Part shown: positions 9,326 through 20,069 of the stretch, one piece after another
Layout of the letters: each line of letters begins with the position of its first letter
Position numbering within the stretch: the stretch's first letter is position 1
Origin: Wuchereria bancrofti
Taxonomy: Eukaryota; Nematoda; Chromadorea; Rhabditida; Onchocercidae
Direction: 5' to 3'
Assembly: GCA_005281725.1 (NCBI GenBank)
Contig: SSBO01000012.1
Location: forward strand, 13,128,398 to 13,192,397
Length of the DNA: 64,000 bases
The notes under the pieces: generated by a model
Told to the model about the DNA's origin: nothing
What the model saw: only the letters and a program-made list of their open reading frames with translations
Databases searched by the model: none
Translations under genes and position numbers: made by a program

Positions 9326-12289
9326 ATGGTGTCAACGCAATGGAGCTGGGATAGCGTTCGACTAATTGCTTTAGTTCTGAATGCTTTATATGGGCTTGAG
9401 GAATATTACAATAGTTGCTACAAGGATCTCAACGTTGATGGTTTATTTGGTTTACGAATTATTGAAGGTTAACTTTTGTTATAAGTAACTATTGAGGTGT
9501 ACTGAAGACCGGAAAGGGAACATTGAAATAAATAATTTTGCAAATGGAGAGATCTGAGGGTAGGGATCTCCTACTATTAAAAAGTCATTTCATAAAGCTA
9601 CTTTGGAATTCAGTTGTGTTTTAGGGCTTTAGTACTATCTAAATTGCAGGTCATCTAAAAAGTATACAGGAACATGTGGACGATCGTAGTGTGGATTCAG
9701 AAATTATGGATGAAATACGTAATCTGAGTTTAATGGCCAGTATGATTGCAAACAAATCTCTATCTTTTGTTGCCAATCGAGATAAGGAATATTTTAATCA
9801 GGTTTTAAACTTTTCCTTGTTTCTAATAATTTGATATTTTTTTTCATGTATTCATTAGAATACACTTTTTACTTTTATGCTATGTCTTCATCGCTCGCTA
9901 AATAATTGTATGTTTGATCAACTAGCCAATAAATACTGAATAAACAGATCATTCGATCATAAAGTCAACGCACGCGTAATTTGGTAAAAGATAACATTCC
10001 ATTAATCTTAATTATATACATATTCTGCGTATCGTGCATTAGGTACTTATTTCTGAAATGAAATCTGTGATAAAAATTCCAGTATTTTTTCCTTTAGTAT
10101 CAGTTCCTCCTTCACCGACCATATAAGATGAATTTTATACCGCAGCGTACCGATGAAAGATTTAGATGGAAAGTGAAACAACTAAAAACTAGCAAAAATG
10201 ATAAGATTTCTCCTCCTCCTATTCTGCTTGCGGAAAAACAAAGTAGCAGGTCTATTTTTTTTCCGTTTGAATATTTTTTTTTTTACAATGGTTTTTCTCT
10301 TGTTTATGAAAATTCCTTTCTGGTTTCTGGCTTGGATTCTGAAAACGAAGCTAGAAAATTTTGATGATATTTTATAGCGATATCAGCACTCTTTTCTATC
10401 CAATGGAGATGCACTTACTTAGAATCTTATATTGAAGTTTTTGAAAAAGTTTTTGAAAAAGAACGTTGTTGGATGGTTAATTTTTTTTAAGTTCCATCAT
10501 TGCTAAGGTGTCCACAATTGCGATAATAGTTTGTCAACTTCCATATACTGGAGTGTTTTTTGATTTTTGACTTTTTTTTCAGGTGCTTCACTGAGCTACT
10601 TTTGGCGAATTCTAACTTGACGGTGAAGCCTTACAGTTGTCATTTAAGTATTGACTGTATGAAACGGATGCTTAACCAACGTGGTTTTACAGGATATCAG
10701 TTGACGCGTCAGATATTATATGTTTCTATCGCTCTTCAGGTATATTCAAGTTAATTTTCTTGTTCCAATAGGTATTGAATTTAGTTCTTTTCTTCGTTAT
10801 GCTGTAAGCATAGGAAAACTTCCAAAAAAAAAGAAACTTTTCATATCTCGGATGTAAACAAGATTCGGCTTCTCGGATAAGTGAAGGACGCCAACATTCA
10901 ACCATTGATTTCTTCCCATCGTCTAACTAACCTCTGCTTCTTTTTGGATTACATATTGAATTTTCAGACTTCCTGCAGTTCCACTTTATCTAACTTCATC
11001 TTTTTAACAAGGAATCAAACAATAACATCTTTTGTCACAGAGCATTGCACAAATATGGTCGATGAACTAACTGTTTTGTTACGAAATCCCAGGATTACGG
11101 CTAGGCTTAATTACGATGAGCGTGATTTGCTAATGGAACAAAGTAATCACTTATTAAACATTATGTTATGAGATGCTTTGCTTTATTTGATGTCCGATTA
11201 GTTGTGTTTTAGAGATATTACTATAATGCTACGTAAGTCAGTTGGCAAAATTATAGCTTTATTAATTGTTTTTTATTAATCGCTTCATTTGCCAGAGCTT
11301 TCGGCACGTTGCCATGATATTTTTATCAATTTAGCTCAGAAATATGAGAGAATTATTCTGTTCTATAACTGTGGTTTTTTCAAAATTCTGACATTTAATG
11401 CTACATTTTAGTTTTCACTTGTGGCCAGTTTGGTTTTGTTGAGCTTTCATCGCTTCACTTCTTTGCATCCATATTAAGTTGGCAGAATCCTACGTTAGGT
11501 TGCTTTACGAATGACAAGTCAGATACTATGATCGGTGATGTGAATAATTCGTACAGCAATGATGGATTAAATTCTGGTATTTAGTTATCTTAACACAAAT
11601 ATTGTGCTTTTTAGTTAAATCTAAATATTAAAATTTAGAGGAAAACCAAGCTGTGTTGTTAGATACAGTTATTTGTTATCAAAATCCCTTATTTATCGTA
11701 TCGTGAAAAGTTTAACTGCTATGAAACTCTAAAAAGTTGAGAAAGTGAAAATTTAAAATCGGAGTTTTTAATTTCGTCGAGTCTGCATTGCTTTTTTCTG
11801 GATCCAGTGATGATTTGAATTTGTTTCCATCTTTTTCTGACTGCATCTGCTTTAACTAATTAAACAGATAAAACTTGTTGTAGCACAAAAGGGAGACTTA
11901 AATCAATGTATATTTCATTCTAATTTTTCTCAGTTTCAGATTTATGCTCAGCACACTCTGCAACAGTTGCTGCGGGCGCGCTTGCAGTTTACCTTCGGTT
12001 TTTATTGGATCGTGGACCATGGCCTGAATACTATCTAGCTGATCAGCCGGTGGTTGTATATGGTATTGCAGCGGAGGAAAAGTTTCGGCAGTTCAGTTAT
12101 GGCCGTTGGGTACGTGATTCGTTTATTTCGTCTGTACGTCATGCACGGCCTCCTGAAATTGGCTGGTCACCAGATTTGTTTGCTTATTTTCTGCTCCTCT
12201 CAATCATGTTGGGTGGCTTTATTACTAGCCATTTTTGTTACAAACCAAGGGTAAAACAATTTTATCACTTCTCATATAAAAAACTTTGA
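9326..12289 (+). CDS. C16orf89/UPF0764-family protein with C-terminal membrane segment
   Basis: Seven exons join in frame: 9326-9467, 9650-9801, 10098-10249, 10583-10739, 10968-11142, 11412-11576, 11934-12289 (432 residues). Family hallmarks occur in order: a DLNVDGLFGLRIIEGHL block near residues 35-50, Cys-containing RCFTELL, GYQLTRQILY at the end of exon 4, DLLMEQ plus TCGQFGF across exons 5/6, ILSWQ..LGCF, and CSAHSATVAAGAL in exon 7. Vertebrate C16orf89 is a secreted thyroid-enriched protein of unknown function. Here the final exon adds about 70 residues with a likely transmembrane span (FAYFLLLSIMLGGFITSHF), suggesting membrane anchoring. No clear signal peptide is seen in exon 1 (VRLIALVLNALYGL is only weakly suitable), so an upstream exon may be missing. 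It lies 667 bp behind Sm F on the same strand; an operon is possible but unproven. Confidence 0.88.
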
Positions 12290-12472
12290 CTTTTCATATT
12301 ATTTATCCTTTTTTCTAATAATTTACATTCATTTTCTATGTAATTTCTTTCTACATACTGATAAGCATGCATTAATAATATGTGAAATTATTTAAGCAAT
12401 TGTATGAATTGTTTCCCTGATGCTGTGACATTCGAATACAATTTGAATCCTTTCTGAGGATTTGTTGTTATC

Positions 12473-12489
12473 TTAAGGGCGGCCCTTAA
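12473..12489. repeat. 8-bp palindrome with single-base centre
   Basis: TTAAGGGC, one G, then GCCCTTAA. It sits exactly at the stop codon of the minus-strand frame and is unusually GC-rich for the area. It may mark an insertion edge. Confidence 0.6.
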
Positions 12490-12736
12490 ACCTGCATCTC
12501 TCTAATCCTTTTTCAAGCAGGTCTGCAGCTTTTTCAAGGTATTTAACTGAAATATTCTGCCATCTAGCAAAAGTATTATGCGCTATTTCAAGGTCACTTA
12601 AAGCCTGATACTTGTATTCGGCTTTAAGTGACCTTGAACTTCTCGAATTACGTTTTTCAAGTGTCTGGATTAACCAAAACTTGTTTGGATTAATTCTTTG
12701 AAGTATCCGTATATAGCATTTTATAATGTTGGGCAA
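12473..12736 (-). CDS. 87-residue minus-strand frame, possible bacterial (endosymbiont) insertion
   Basis: An uninterrupted frame encodes a helical, Leu/Ala/Glu/Lys-rich protein. Its C-terminal half (YLEKAADLLEKGLERCRF and before) has the look of a TPR-like or coiled helix. It has balanced codon use and higher G+C than the flanks. It contains a perfect 17-bp inverted repeat with a 14-base loop, and its stop coincides with a short palindrome (12473-12489). Intracellular bacteria such as Rickettsia carry palindromic elements inside genes, and filarial genomes contain fragments from Wolbachia, so a nuclear transfer is a reasonable guess. I do not recognise the family. It could also be a worm exon or chance. 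Confidence 0.3.
   Translation of the reverse strand: MPNIIKCYIRILQRINPNKFWLIQTLEKRNSRSSRSLKAEYKYQALSDLEIAHNTFARWQNISVKYLEKAADLLEKGLERCRFKGRP
12589..12636. repeat. Perfect 17-bp inverted repeat, 14-base loop
   Basis: CAAGGTCACTTAAAGCC at 12589-12605 is the exact reverse complement of 12620-12636. It lies inside the minus-strand reading frame without breaking it. The stem could form a stable hairpin in RNA or DNA. Confidence 0.9.
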
Positions 12737-15600
12737 TTTTTTTTTAATTTGTTCTTTTTAAATTTTTTCATGAGGATTTGTGGTGCTTCGTAAAAGATGA
12801 TCTCAATGATACATTGATACTTTATTTTGATAATTTGAATGTGTATGGATATTGTTTGTATTGTATTGCATTTAATGGGATGAAATATTGCTATATTTTA
12901 GGAACATATTATTTTCGAAAACTGATTGCGTCCTTTCATTGGGAATGGTAAAGATGATAATGCGTGGTTTTGAAAGTGTGTCATATTATCTTTATTAGTT
13001 GTTTCAAGGTCACCTTCCAAAACTTGAATAAATATGAAGAATTAACAGTTATCATGAATTGGAATTAATGAAACACAGCAGGAAATAATTACAGAACTTG
13101 TTATAATCTAATCTTAGTTCTATGAGATAAAACTAGATGATGTATTGATGTGAAATCGGTCAAATTTTGCTGATCCAGGGAGATTTCAAGCGAAACAAGT
13201 GTATGAATTTTCTTTTTTTTTTTGAATGGCTTAAAAAACCCTATGGTAATCTACAGTCGAATTATGTTACCTAATCTGATTACTGCATATCTATTATTAT
13301 TTTACATTTCATTATGGTAAATACAATTCATGACGAAATCCCATCATAAATTGGAAATGGTCGGAACTCCCAACCAACTCGATATATAATTATAGATATT
13401 CCGAATTTAATTGTAATTATTTTGAATCTAATAATTACAACGATTAAAACGATTGAATCCATTATAGATGCCATTAATAAATAAGAATGAAAATACTAAA
13501 GGGTAAATCTCCCAAGATTCGGTATTTTCAATTCATCAGAAATTCATTTGCAACTTTTTTGTGTTAACTTTCCTTTTAAACCACATATTTTAAAACAGAT
13601 ACTTAGTCTTTCTAAACTTTTGTAATAAGATGGCCGCTTCATGGATTTATTGATTTTATTGGCTTGAAAAATTCAAAGTGATTCAACTTTTTACAGTTTT
13701 AAATTTCTCCACGAGGACATATACATTATTTGCTTGGCCTGAAATTATTTTCCTCATATTTCTTTTCTTTAAATGATCTTTTCATTTGAAAAGATCATTT
13801 AAAAAAAGCAAGCAAAAATCGCGTCTGCTTAGCTGTTTGTAGAAAAATTAAACTAAGGTTTTTATATGGTTTTTAACTAAATCTAACCAATTCACTAATC
13901 AAACTTTTCCAATTTTTTCGAATGATTCATCAATTAATTGAATTCAGAAATCTGTTCATTTTTAACAATACAATCCATTCCATCATTAGCGTGACCTTTC
14001 CACAACAAATTTTTGTTTGACATTTATTTACTCATGTAGTGAAAAAGAAAAACCTAAACTCCACTGCTTCAAATAAACAATTAAAATATGTAAATCATAT
14101 TTTCTTTCAATCGATTTTATCGATTTATTTCCAATAATCCTTATCATCGTCACAATACTACTATCTCTGTGGTGATTATTAGTGAAGAAAATTAAATTAC
14201 TTTTACTATTATAATAAGAAATTTTCGTATTACTTATATTTTAAATCATTATTGAAATTAATCTAATAAGTAATGATAATGAGAATAAGTGAAAATACAA
14301 ATATGTTCTGCAGAAGATTTTAAATGATAAATAGTAATATGGCATAGTATATAAAAAGAAATACAAATAGCACACTGATATTACAATCATATCATTACAA
14401 CCACAAATATTGTTAATGATAACACCGATCATTTCATTTAATTAGGTGAAGGGGAAATTTCAAACTAACTGCTCAATTTCAACCGAACAACTACTAATCA
14501 TATAGTTTACTACTAATTCTTATACTTTTTATAAGTTAATGTATTTTTTTTTTAAATTATATATAAATTACTTCCATTTTCTCCCTCTTTATATATGTTC
14601 ATAATAACATGAAATTAATGGTATCCAGTCTTTCTTTCTTCTTTTCTAACATTGTTATCATTCTGAAGTAGTATTTACGATTACTCTGGTTATTCCACCA
14701 ATTTTGTTTATTATTTCTATGTACCAAGCATAATAAGCTTTTGTTATAGGTACTATAGATTAGAATAAGTATATAGTTTTTATAAATTTATGATTTCCGA
14801 AAGAAAAAAAATACCAAAACAATGGAACTTTTCACTTAATTTAATCTTTTAGTTTGAAAAAGAGAGGGATAAAACTAATTCATATATAAATAAAATTTAA
14901 AAACTAAGATTTAAATAAGTATGAATGAAACATATATGGCTAAAAATTATTTATAAAATATCAAGCATTCAGTAAGTTGAATAATTTGCTAATGCATTTA
15001 GTAATTATCTGACTACTTGCTTAGTTACAGTAATTGATAATGTATACAGATTCTAAATTATTGTTTACAAAGCTTAACATTATTTTTAACAAATATTGAA
15101 ATTATGAAATGAATTAATTCATAACATCGAATGTGACTTCCTTGATGAGTTTAAAGAATTCAATAGCATTTTTCATCACTTAATTATTACCGTTCACAAA
15201 CCCATTAATAAAAAAAATTTTTTTTTTTCAAAAATTAAGATGCAAAATAAAATAGTCTTTTAGGAATATAATATGGATAAAGTGATAATATATGGGAATG
15301 GATATGATAACACAGAATGAATAATAAAGAGAATATTCAATTCCTATTTCGCATTAACATTTTGTATTATTATAATTCATATTTTGATTGAGAATATATG
15401 AAAATGAAAGTTAAAGATAAAAATGACAAATAAATTTCAATGATAGCAAAAAAAATTTTTTTTGAAATTCCTCAAAAAATACCATAAAATTCCTTCATTA
15501 ATTAAAAAAAAAGTTAAAAATCAACATAAATTAATCAATTAAAGCATTAATGTATATTTATATGCATAGTGGAAAATAATTTGCTGATTCACGTGTATCA
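12737..15600. other. intergenic, no gene recognised
   Basis: No phase-compatible exon chain or family motif was found. G+C falls to the local minimum beyond 14 kb, with short homopolymer and AT runs. One perfect hairpin (13768-13803) is listed separately. Confidence 0.5.
13768..13803. repeat. Perfect 17-bp hairpin with 2-base spacer
   Basis: TTTAAATGATCTTTTCA (13768-13784) is followed after TT by its exact reverse complement (13787-13803). No coding frame surrounds it. It is too short for a typical pre-miRNA. Confidence 0.9.
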
Positions 15601-15900
15601 TTTATACGTTTTGGAAATAAGCGGGGGAGGGGAAGAGGTGGGGAGAAATGAAAAAAAAAAGAATGAATTCCCTTATCGGTGTAATCAAAATTGGTGCGGA
15701 ATTTGATTCCGCTCGCGCTGGTCTTTCTTGGTAGAGTAGTTTTGACGATGGGAGTGGAAAAATAATAGTTGCACTCATTTTTATTCCCATCTATGAGGAA
15801 TGGGAAGATGCTGGAAGAGCGGAAGAGCGGTTAGCAAAACGGGCAACGGGGCGGGGAAGAGCGAAGGCGGAAAACATCAGTTCATTTTGTTATCGTCGAT
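15600..15900. promoter_or_regulatory. GC-richer island, candidate regulatory or leader region
   Basis: This stretch stands out from its very AT-rich flanks. It has G-rich runs (gcgggggagggg, acggggcgggg), a 7-bp inverted repeat GCGGAAT-TTG-ATTCCGC near 15695, and CpGs. A plus-strand frame stays open for about 75 codons from about 15736 but has no motif. It could be a promoter or untranslated leader for the receptor gene 4 kb downstream, or an unrecognised exon. Confidence 0.3.
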
Positions 15901-15954
15901 TTAAAAAAAAACAGAATTTATTCTTTTCCCCTCTATTCTCCTCTTCTTTCTGTT

Positions 15955-16110
15955 TCTCTAACTAATTTATTGTTATTATTTATTATCATTTATTATTTAT
16001 TATTATTATCAATTATTGTTATTAATTATCACTATTATCACTACTATTATTATATTATTTCTCAAATTATTGTCGTTATTATTATTGTTGTATAATTACT
16101 ATATCAATTC
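15955..16110. repeat. Imperfect ATT/ATC trinucleotide microsatellite
   Basis: The run is built of TTATTA, TTATCA and CTATTA units with interruptions, directly after the GC-richer island. Related runs occur at 21225-21490 and 56650-56935. Confidence 0.75.
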
Positions 16111-19100
16111 ATGCATACATCCTATCACTATCAACGAGGTAAACGTTAAATGCTGACTCTTTAAATAACGTTTTGTGAACAAATGTTACCTGTGGAATTT
16201 AATTTTGTTATCAACAACGTATATATATGTTCACGAGCGATGTTTGCTATTCCTTGCTGAACAGTTTTCCTTTTCTCTTTTTTCATTCGATATTTTTTTC
16301 TTTTTTTTTTTTTAATATATTTCCACCGGGAGAAATATTTCCCTTATATAAGCAATATTTTGGCATCTGGCATCTTTTAAGTATATCGTAAAACATATGG
16401 AATTTTGCATATATCTATGGTATTTTACTTTAAATTAGATTTTTTGTTTGTTTTTGTTTTCTAACATATTACAGTTTTTTCTTCACTAACTTTTCTATCG
16501 AAATTGTATTATATCTTAACTTAACTTGTAGGTTATACGATCAATATTTTTGCAACAATTTTATTTGTAGTACACAAATAGCATTACCGTTATTGATAAG
16601 AAATTCATTGAAATAAGCCAATTATATTAATCATGATCAGTTTGACAATCTATGAAATTTGCTAATGGACAGCGATTAGTGTGATTGATAATGACAATGA
16701 TAACAACCCATTTTTTTCCCTTTTTGTCTTGTTTTATTGAACAAATAATTTTAATGAATTAATAGTAGTAGTAAATCCATCAATGAGAGAAAGGAAAGGA
16801 AAAAAAATCAACGATAGAATGTTTTTCCTTATTTAATCAACTAAAAATATCCAATCTAATCATCATTCTCTCTTCTCTTACCCTTTCTTTCTTTCTTTTT
16901 CTTAGTTTCATTGCAATAATTATAAATTGATTTCTCGCAAAATATATACCTAAAATTTCAGTTGTTCTATCAAATTAATTAATTAATTCTTTTTCCCTTT
17001 TTTTCTTCCTTCTTTTCGAAAATATATTCATCAGTTTGTCATCTTCCGGTTCTTTCCTTTTTTTTTGTGAAGAAAAAAAAAAGACGAACGAAAGAAAATT
17101 ACTTTTCGTTTAATTTATTTTGTAATCATCACAGTTAAAAATTTTCAACACATTCAAGCAATTTTTTTTAATATTTAGAGAAGAAAAAACTTTATTTGGA
17201 AGTTCATTTTTTGTAATATATTTCTTATTTAATTTAGTAATTCTTTTAGTTTTTCTTTATTTCTACTTTCAGTGAACTTTACTCTCTTTTTAATGAATTA
17301 GATTATGTATTTTTGCACCATTATTATGTCTTCGGAGTATGCATATAATCTAAAAATTCTGATCTGTAATAATCTAAGAAGAAAACGATCATAAAATATT
17401 TTAATTGCTATTAACTGAATTGAAATGAATCATACGAATGTTTATTATTAAATAATATTGTTTATTAAATATTATTATTAAATTAATCTATGATTTACAA
17501 TCATTTTTTAATAACATCAAAGGTACTGAAATGTTATGAAATCTTGACAATGATAAGGTAAAAAAAATTTATAAATTAATGAAAAAATCAAATTTTATGC
17601 TATCACTAAAACATATAGTTTTTATCTACATTTTTGCGTTTTTATTTAAAAAGAAAAAAGACAAATTCTTTAAAAAAATGATCATCACATTAATGCTCAA
17701 ACCTAAATATAATCAAAATTAACACACGGAAAGCATAAAGATAATTTTAAATACAAACAAAAATTATTCAACAATCTTTTTTATCTATAACAAACAGAAA
17801 ACATAGTTTTCTGTTTGATCATTATTAAATCATCATAACATTACCGTTATTTTTTTCACTTAATTTACAAATTTTACATCCTTAAGAAAATATATTATAA
17901 TGATATTGTAAAATATTTTTAAAATTAAAAATTTTAATTTTGAAAGGATGGATTTCCTCCTTCTCTCTTCTAAAATTTTTTATACGTTTTGTTTTACTTT
18001 CTTTTCTTTTCTTTAATTTTATTGCAGTAGAAAAACTAATTGGATTATAGAGATCTTTTAATTATTTTTAACAATTATATATATAATTTATTTAATTAGT
18101 TAATCAATTAATCTATTTTTGTTAAAACTTTTGAAAAAAAATGTTCAGTTTAGAAAATGAGAAAAGATAGAGAATTTTATGTGTTCCATAATTATCAGTC
18201 ATTTCTCAGCTTCGTTTCATTCTCCGGTAATTCAAAAATTTTCTCAATTCGTTAACAGTTGTTTGTGTGCAATTTTCAATCACTTCGCATTAATTTTATT
18301 TTTACGGCGTTCCTTTTTGCATTTCTCAATTCTTTTTTTTATTTTTATAAAACTTAAATCTTCAAGCATCGATTAATTGAAAAATTAATTATTTTATTTA
18401 TTTTTTTTTGGCAAAAAAAGGCTAAAACAAACTAGAAAAAAGATTGAAAATTTTGTATTTTATTGAAATGCTCGAGAAAATGATTATTTGATAATATGAA
18501 TGATTGAATTGAATGAAATTGAACAGAATGAAAGAAAAACTTAAATTAACTTTTTCGTTTTTTTTTTTTCAAATAGCATAAATCAGTTTTACTGGATTCA
18601 AAAGTCTTAGGGGGAAAAAAAGTCACTTATGTTTCAGAATTTATTGATTAAAATTTGATTTCATCTGATTTTCTAATTTTTAAATAAAACTTTTTTATAA
18701 AATTTTTGGTTGTATTTTTAATTTATTTTTCTCTAGGAAAAATAATCATAAAGCAATAAAAAATATTAGAACAAGTAATTAATAATAAGCTCAAAACACT
18801 AATTTTATCTTCGCTTTTTTCACTTTCGAAGCAATTTGCTTAATTGTTATGTGTGACTTTTACAAAAGCATTCCTTTTTTTCATTTTGAGATTTCAGGTT
18901 TCCTAACCCCTGATTAGATTTTTTTTTTTAAATACCTGATTAGATTTTACAATGTCTGTCCTATGTTGACAATTCATTTATTTTATGCTTGATAAAATAA
19001 AATTAGAAAAAAAGGAAGTACAATTAGTTTTTTAATGAAAATGAAAAATTAGTTAACATTAATTTAATTATGAACTGATGCGCATTATTGAAGAGCCATT

Positions 19101-19937
19101 TTTATTATCCTTTTATTGTTAATATCTTTTAGCATTTATTTTCAGTACCTTTTTCATTTTAGTTAATTCTATTAAATTTTTTATTAAATTCCATTTCAAA
19201 ATGATGTCAAATTTTTTTCAGCATTAATAAATAAATTGTTTTTGCAAGCTAAATATTAAATTTTTGCAAAGTGAAGTATTAAAACAAATTGAATATTAAA
19301 ATTTTTGTGTACGACATCAATAGTATTAGGGAATCTTTTTTCTTCCTTAATAAAAAGAAAATTTACAAATGTTTTATTTATTTTAATTAAAAAAAAATGA
19401 TATTAAACTAATGGATGTAATTATTATCAAAATTTTATTTCACAACAGTTAAATAATAATCATTTAATACGACAAATGGTTTACGCATTATTCATTATAA
19501 TTAACATTGATGCAGTATTAATGATAATTATATCAACAATGTTACCACTACTAATGATAGTGATAAAAAATAGTGATAACGATCATTTGGTAGAATAAAT
19601 AATGAAAGGAATGCTTTTTGATATAATAATCATGATAAGTGTGGGGGAATAAAAATGAATGGTTGTTTACAGCATATTAAATAATAAATAAAATCACGAA
19701 AAAAAAAAACGAAATAAATTTTAGGTAGTAACTTGCAATAAAATTTCTTGAAAAAATTAAGAAGTACGAAAACATCTGTAATTTGATATGATATAGAATT
19801 TTTTTTTTTAAAAAACGATGAAATTATCAGAAGTAATAATTAACAGTCACTTTGTTTTTGCGAAATTTATGATTTTAGTGTTATTATTAATTATTGTGAG
19901 GAAATTTGAATTTTTTTCTTTTCATCTTCAATTTTCA
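16111..19937. other. intergenic, no gene recognised
   Basis: Strongly AT-rich with many T runs. A perfect 12-bp hairpin with a 3-base loop (17791-17817, CAAACAGAAAAC / GTTTTCTGTTTG) is the only structured element seen. Short frames such as 18179-18376 lack motifs. Confidence 0.5.
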
Positions 19938-19938
19938 G
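19937..19938 (+). promoter_or_regulatory. Probable spliced-leader acceptor of the receptor mRNA
   Basis: CAATTTTCAG ends here. The first ATG after it is at 20045, the proposed start of the HNF4-type receptor, and no ATG occurs between. This supports trans-splicing here, but a cis-spliced upstream exon is not excluded. Confidence 0.4.
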
Positions 19939-20044
19939 GACAATATTCGTGTGAAATTATAACAACTACAACTGTTGATTTCTTTAAAAAAAAAAGGTGA
20001 AAAAAGGTAAGGAAAAGACTGAAAGAAAATTGGCGATATCTCGG

Positions 20045-20069
20045 ATGCATCAAATGTTGAAAGCTGAAA
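20045..20069 (+). CDS. Tentative first coding exon of the receptor
   Basis: The frame from the first ATG after a good acceptor encodes MHQMLKAE and reaches a GAA-A/GTACCG donor in phase 1. This is exactly the phase needed to join the first zinc-finger exon at 21543 (completing an Asn codon). The donor is not ideal. Without a donor the frame continues about 20 more codons to a stop. Confidence 0.4.

Noticed and set aside
15602..15790. 62-codon minus-strand frame in the GC-rich island
   Set aside because: No family motif; likely a by-product of base composition.
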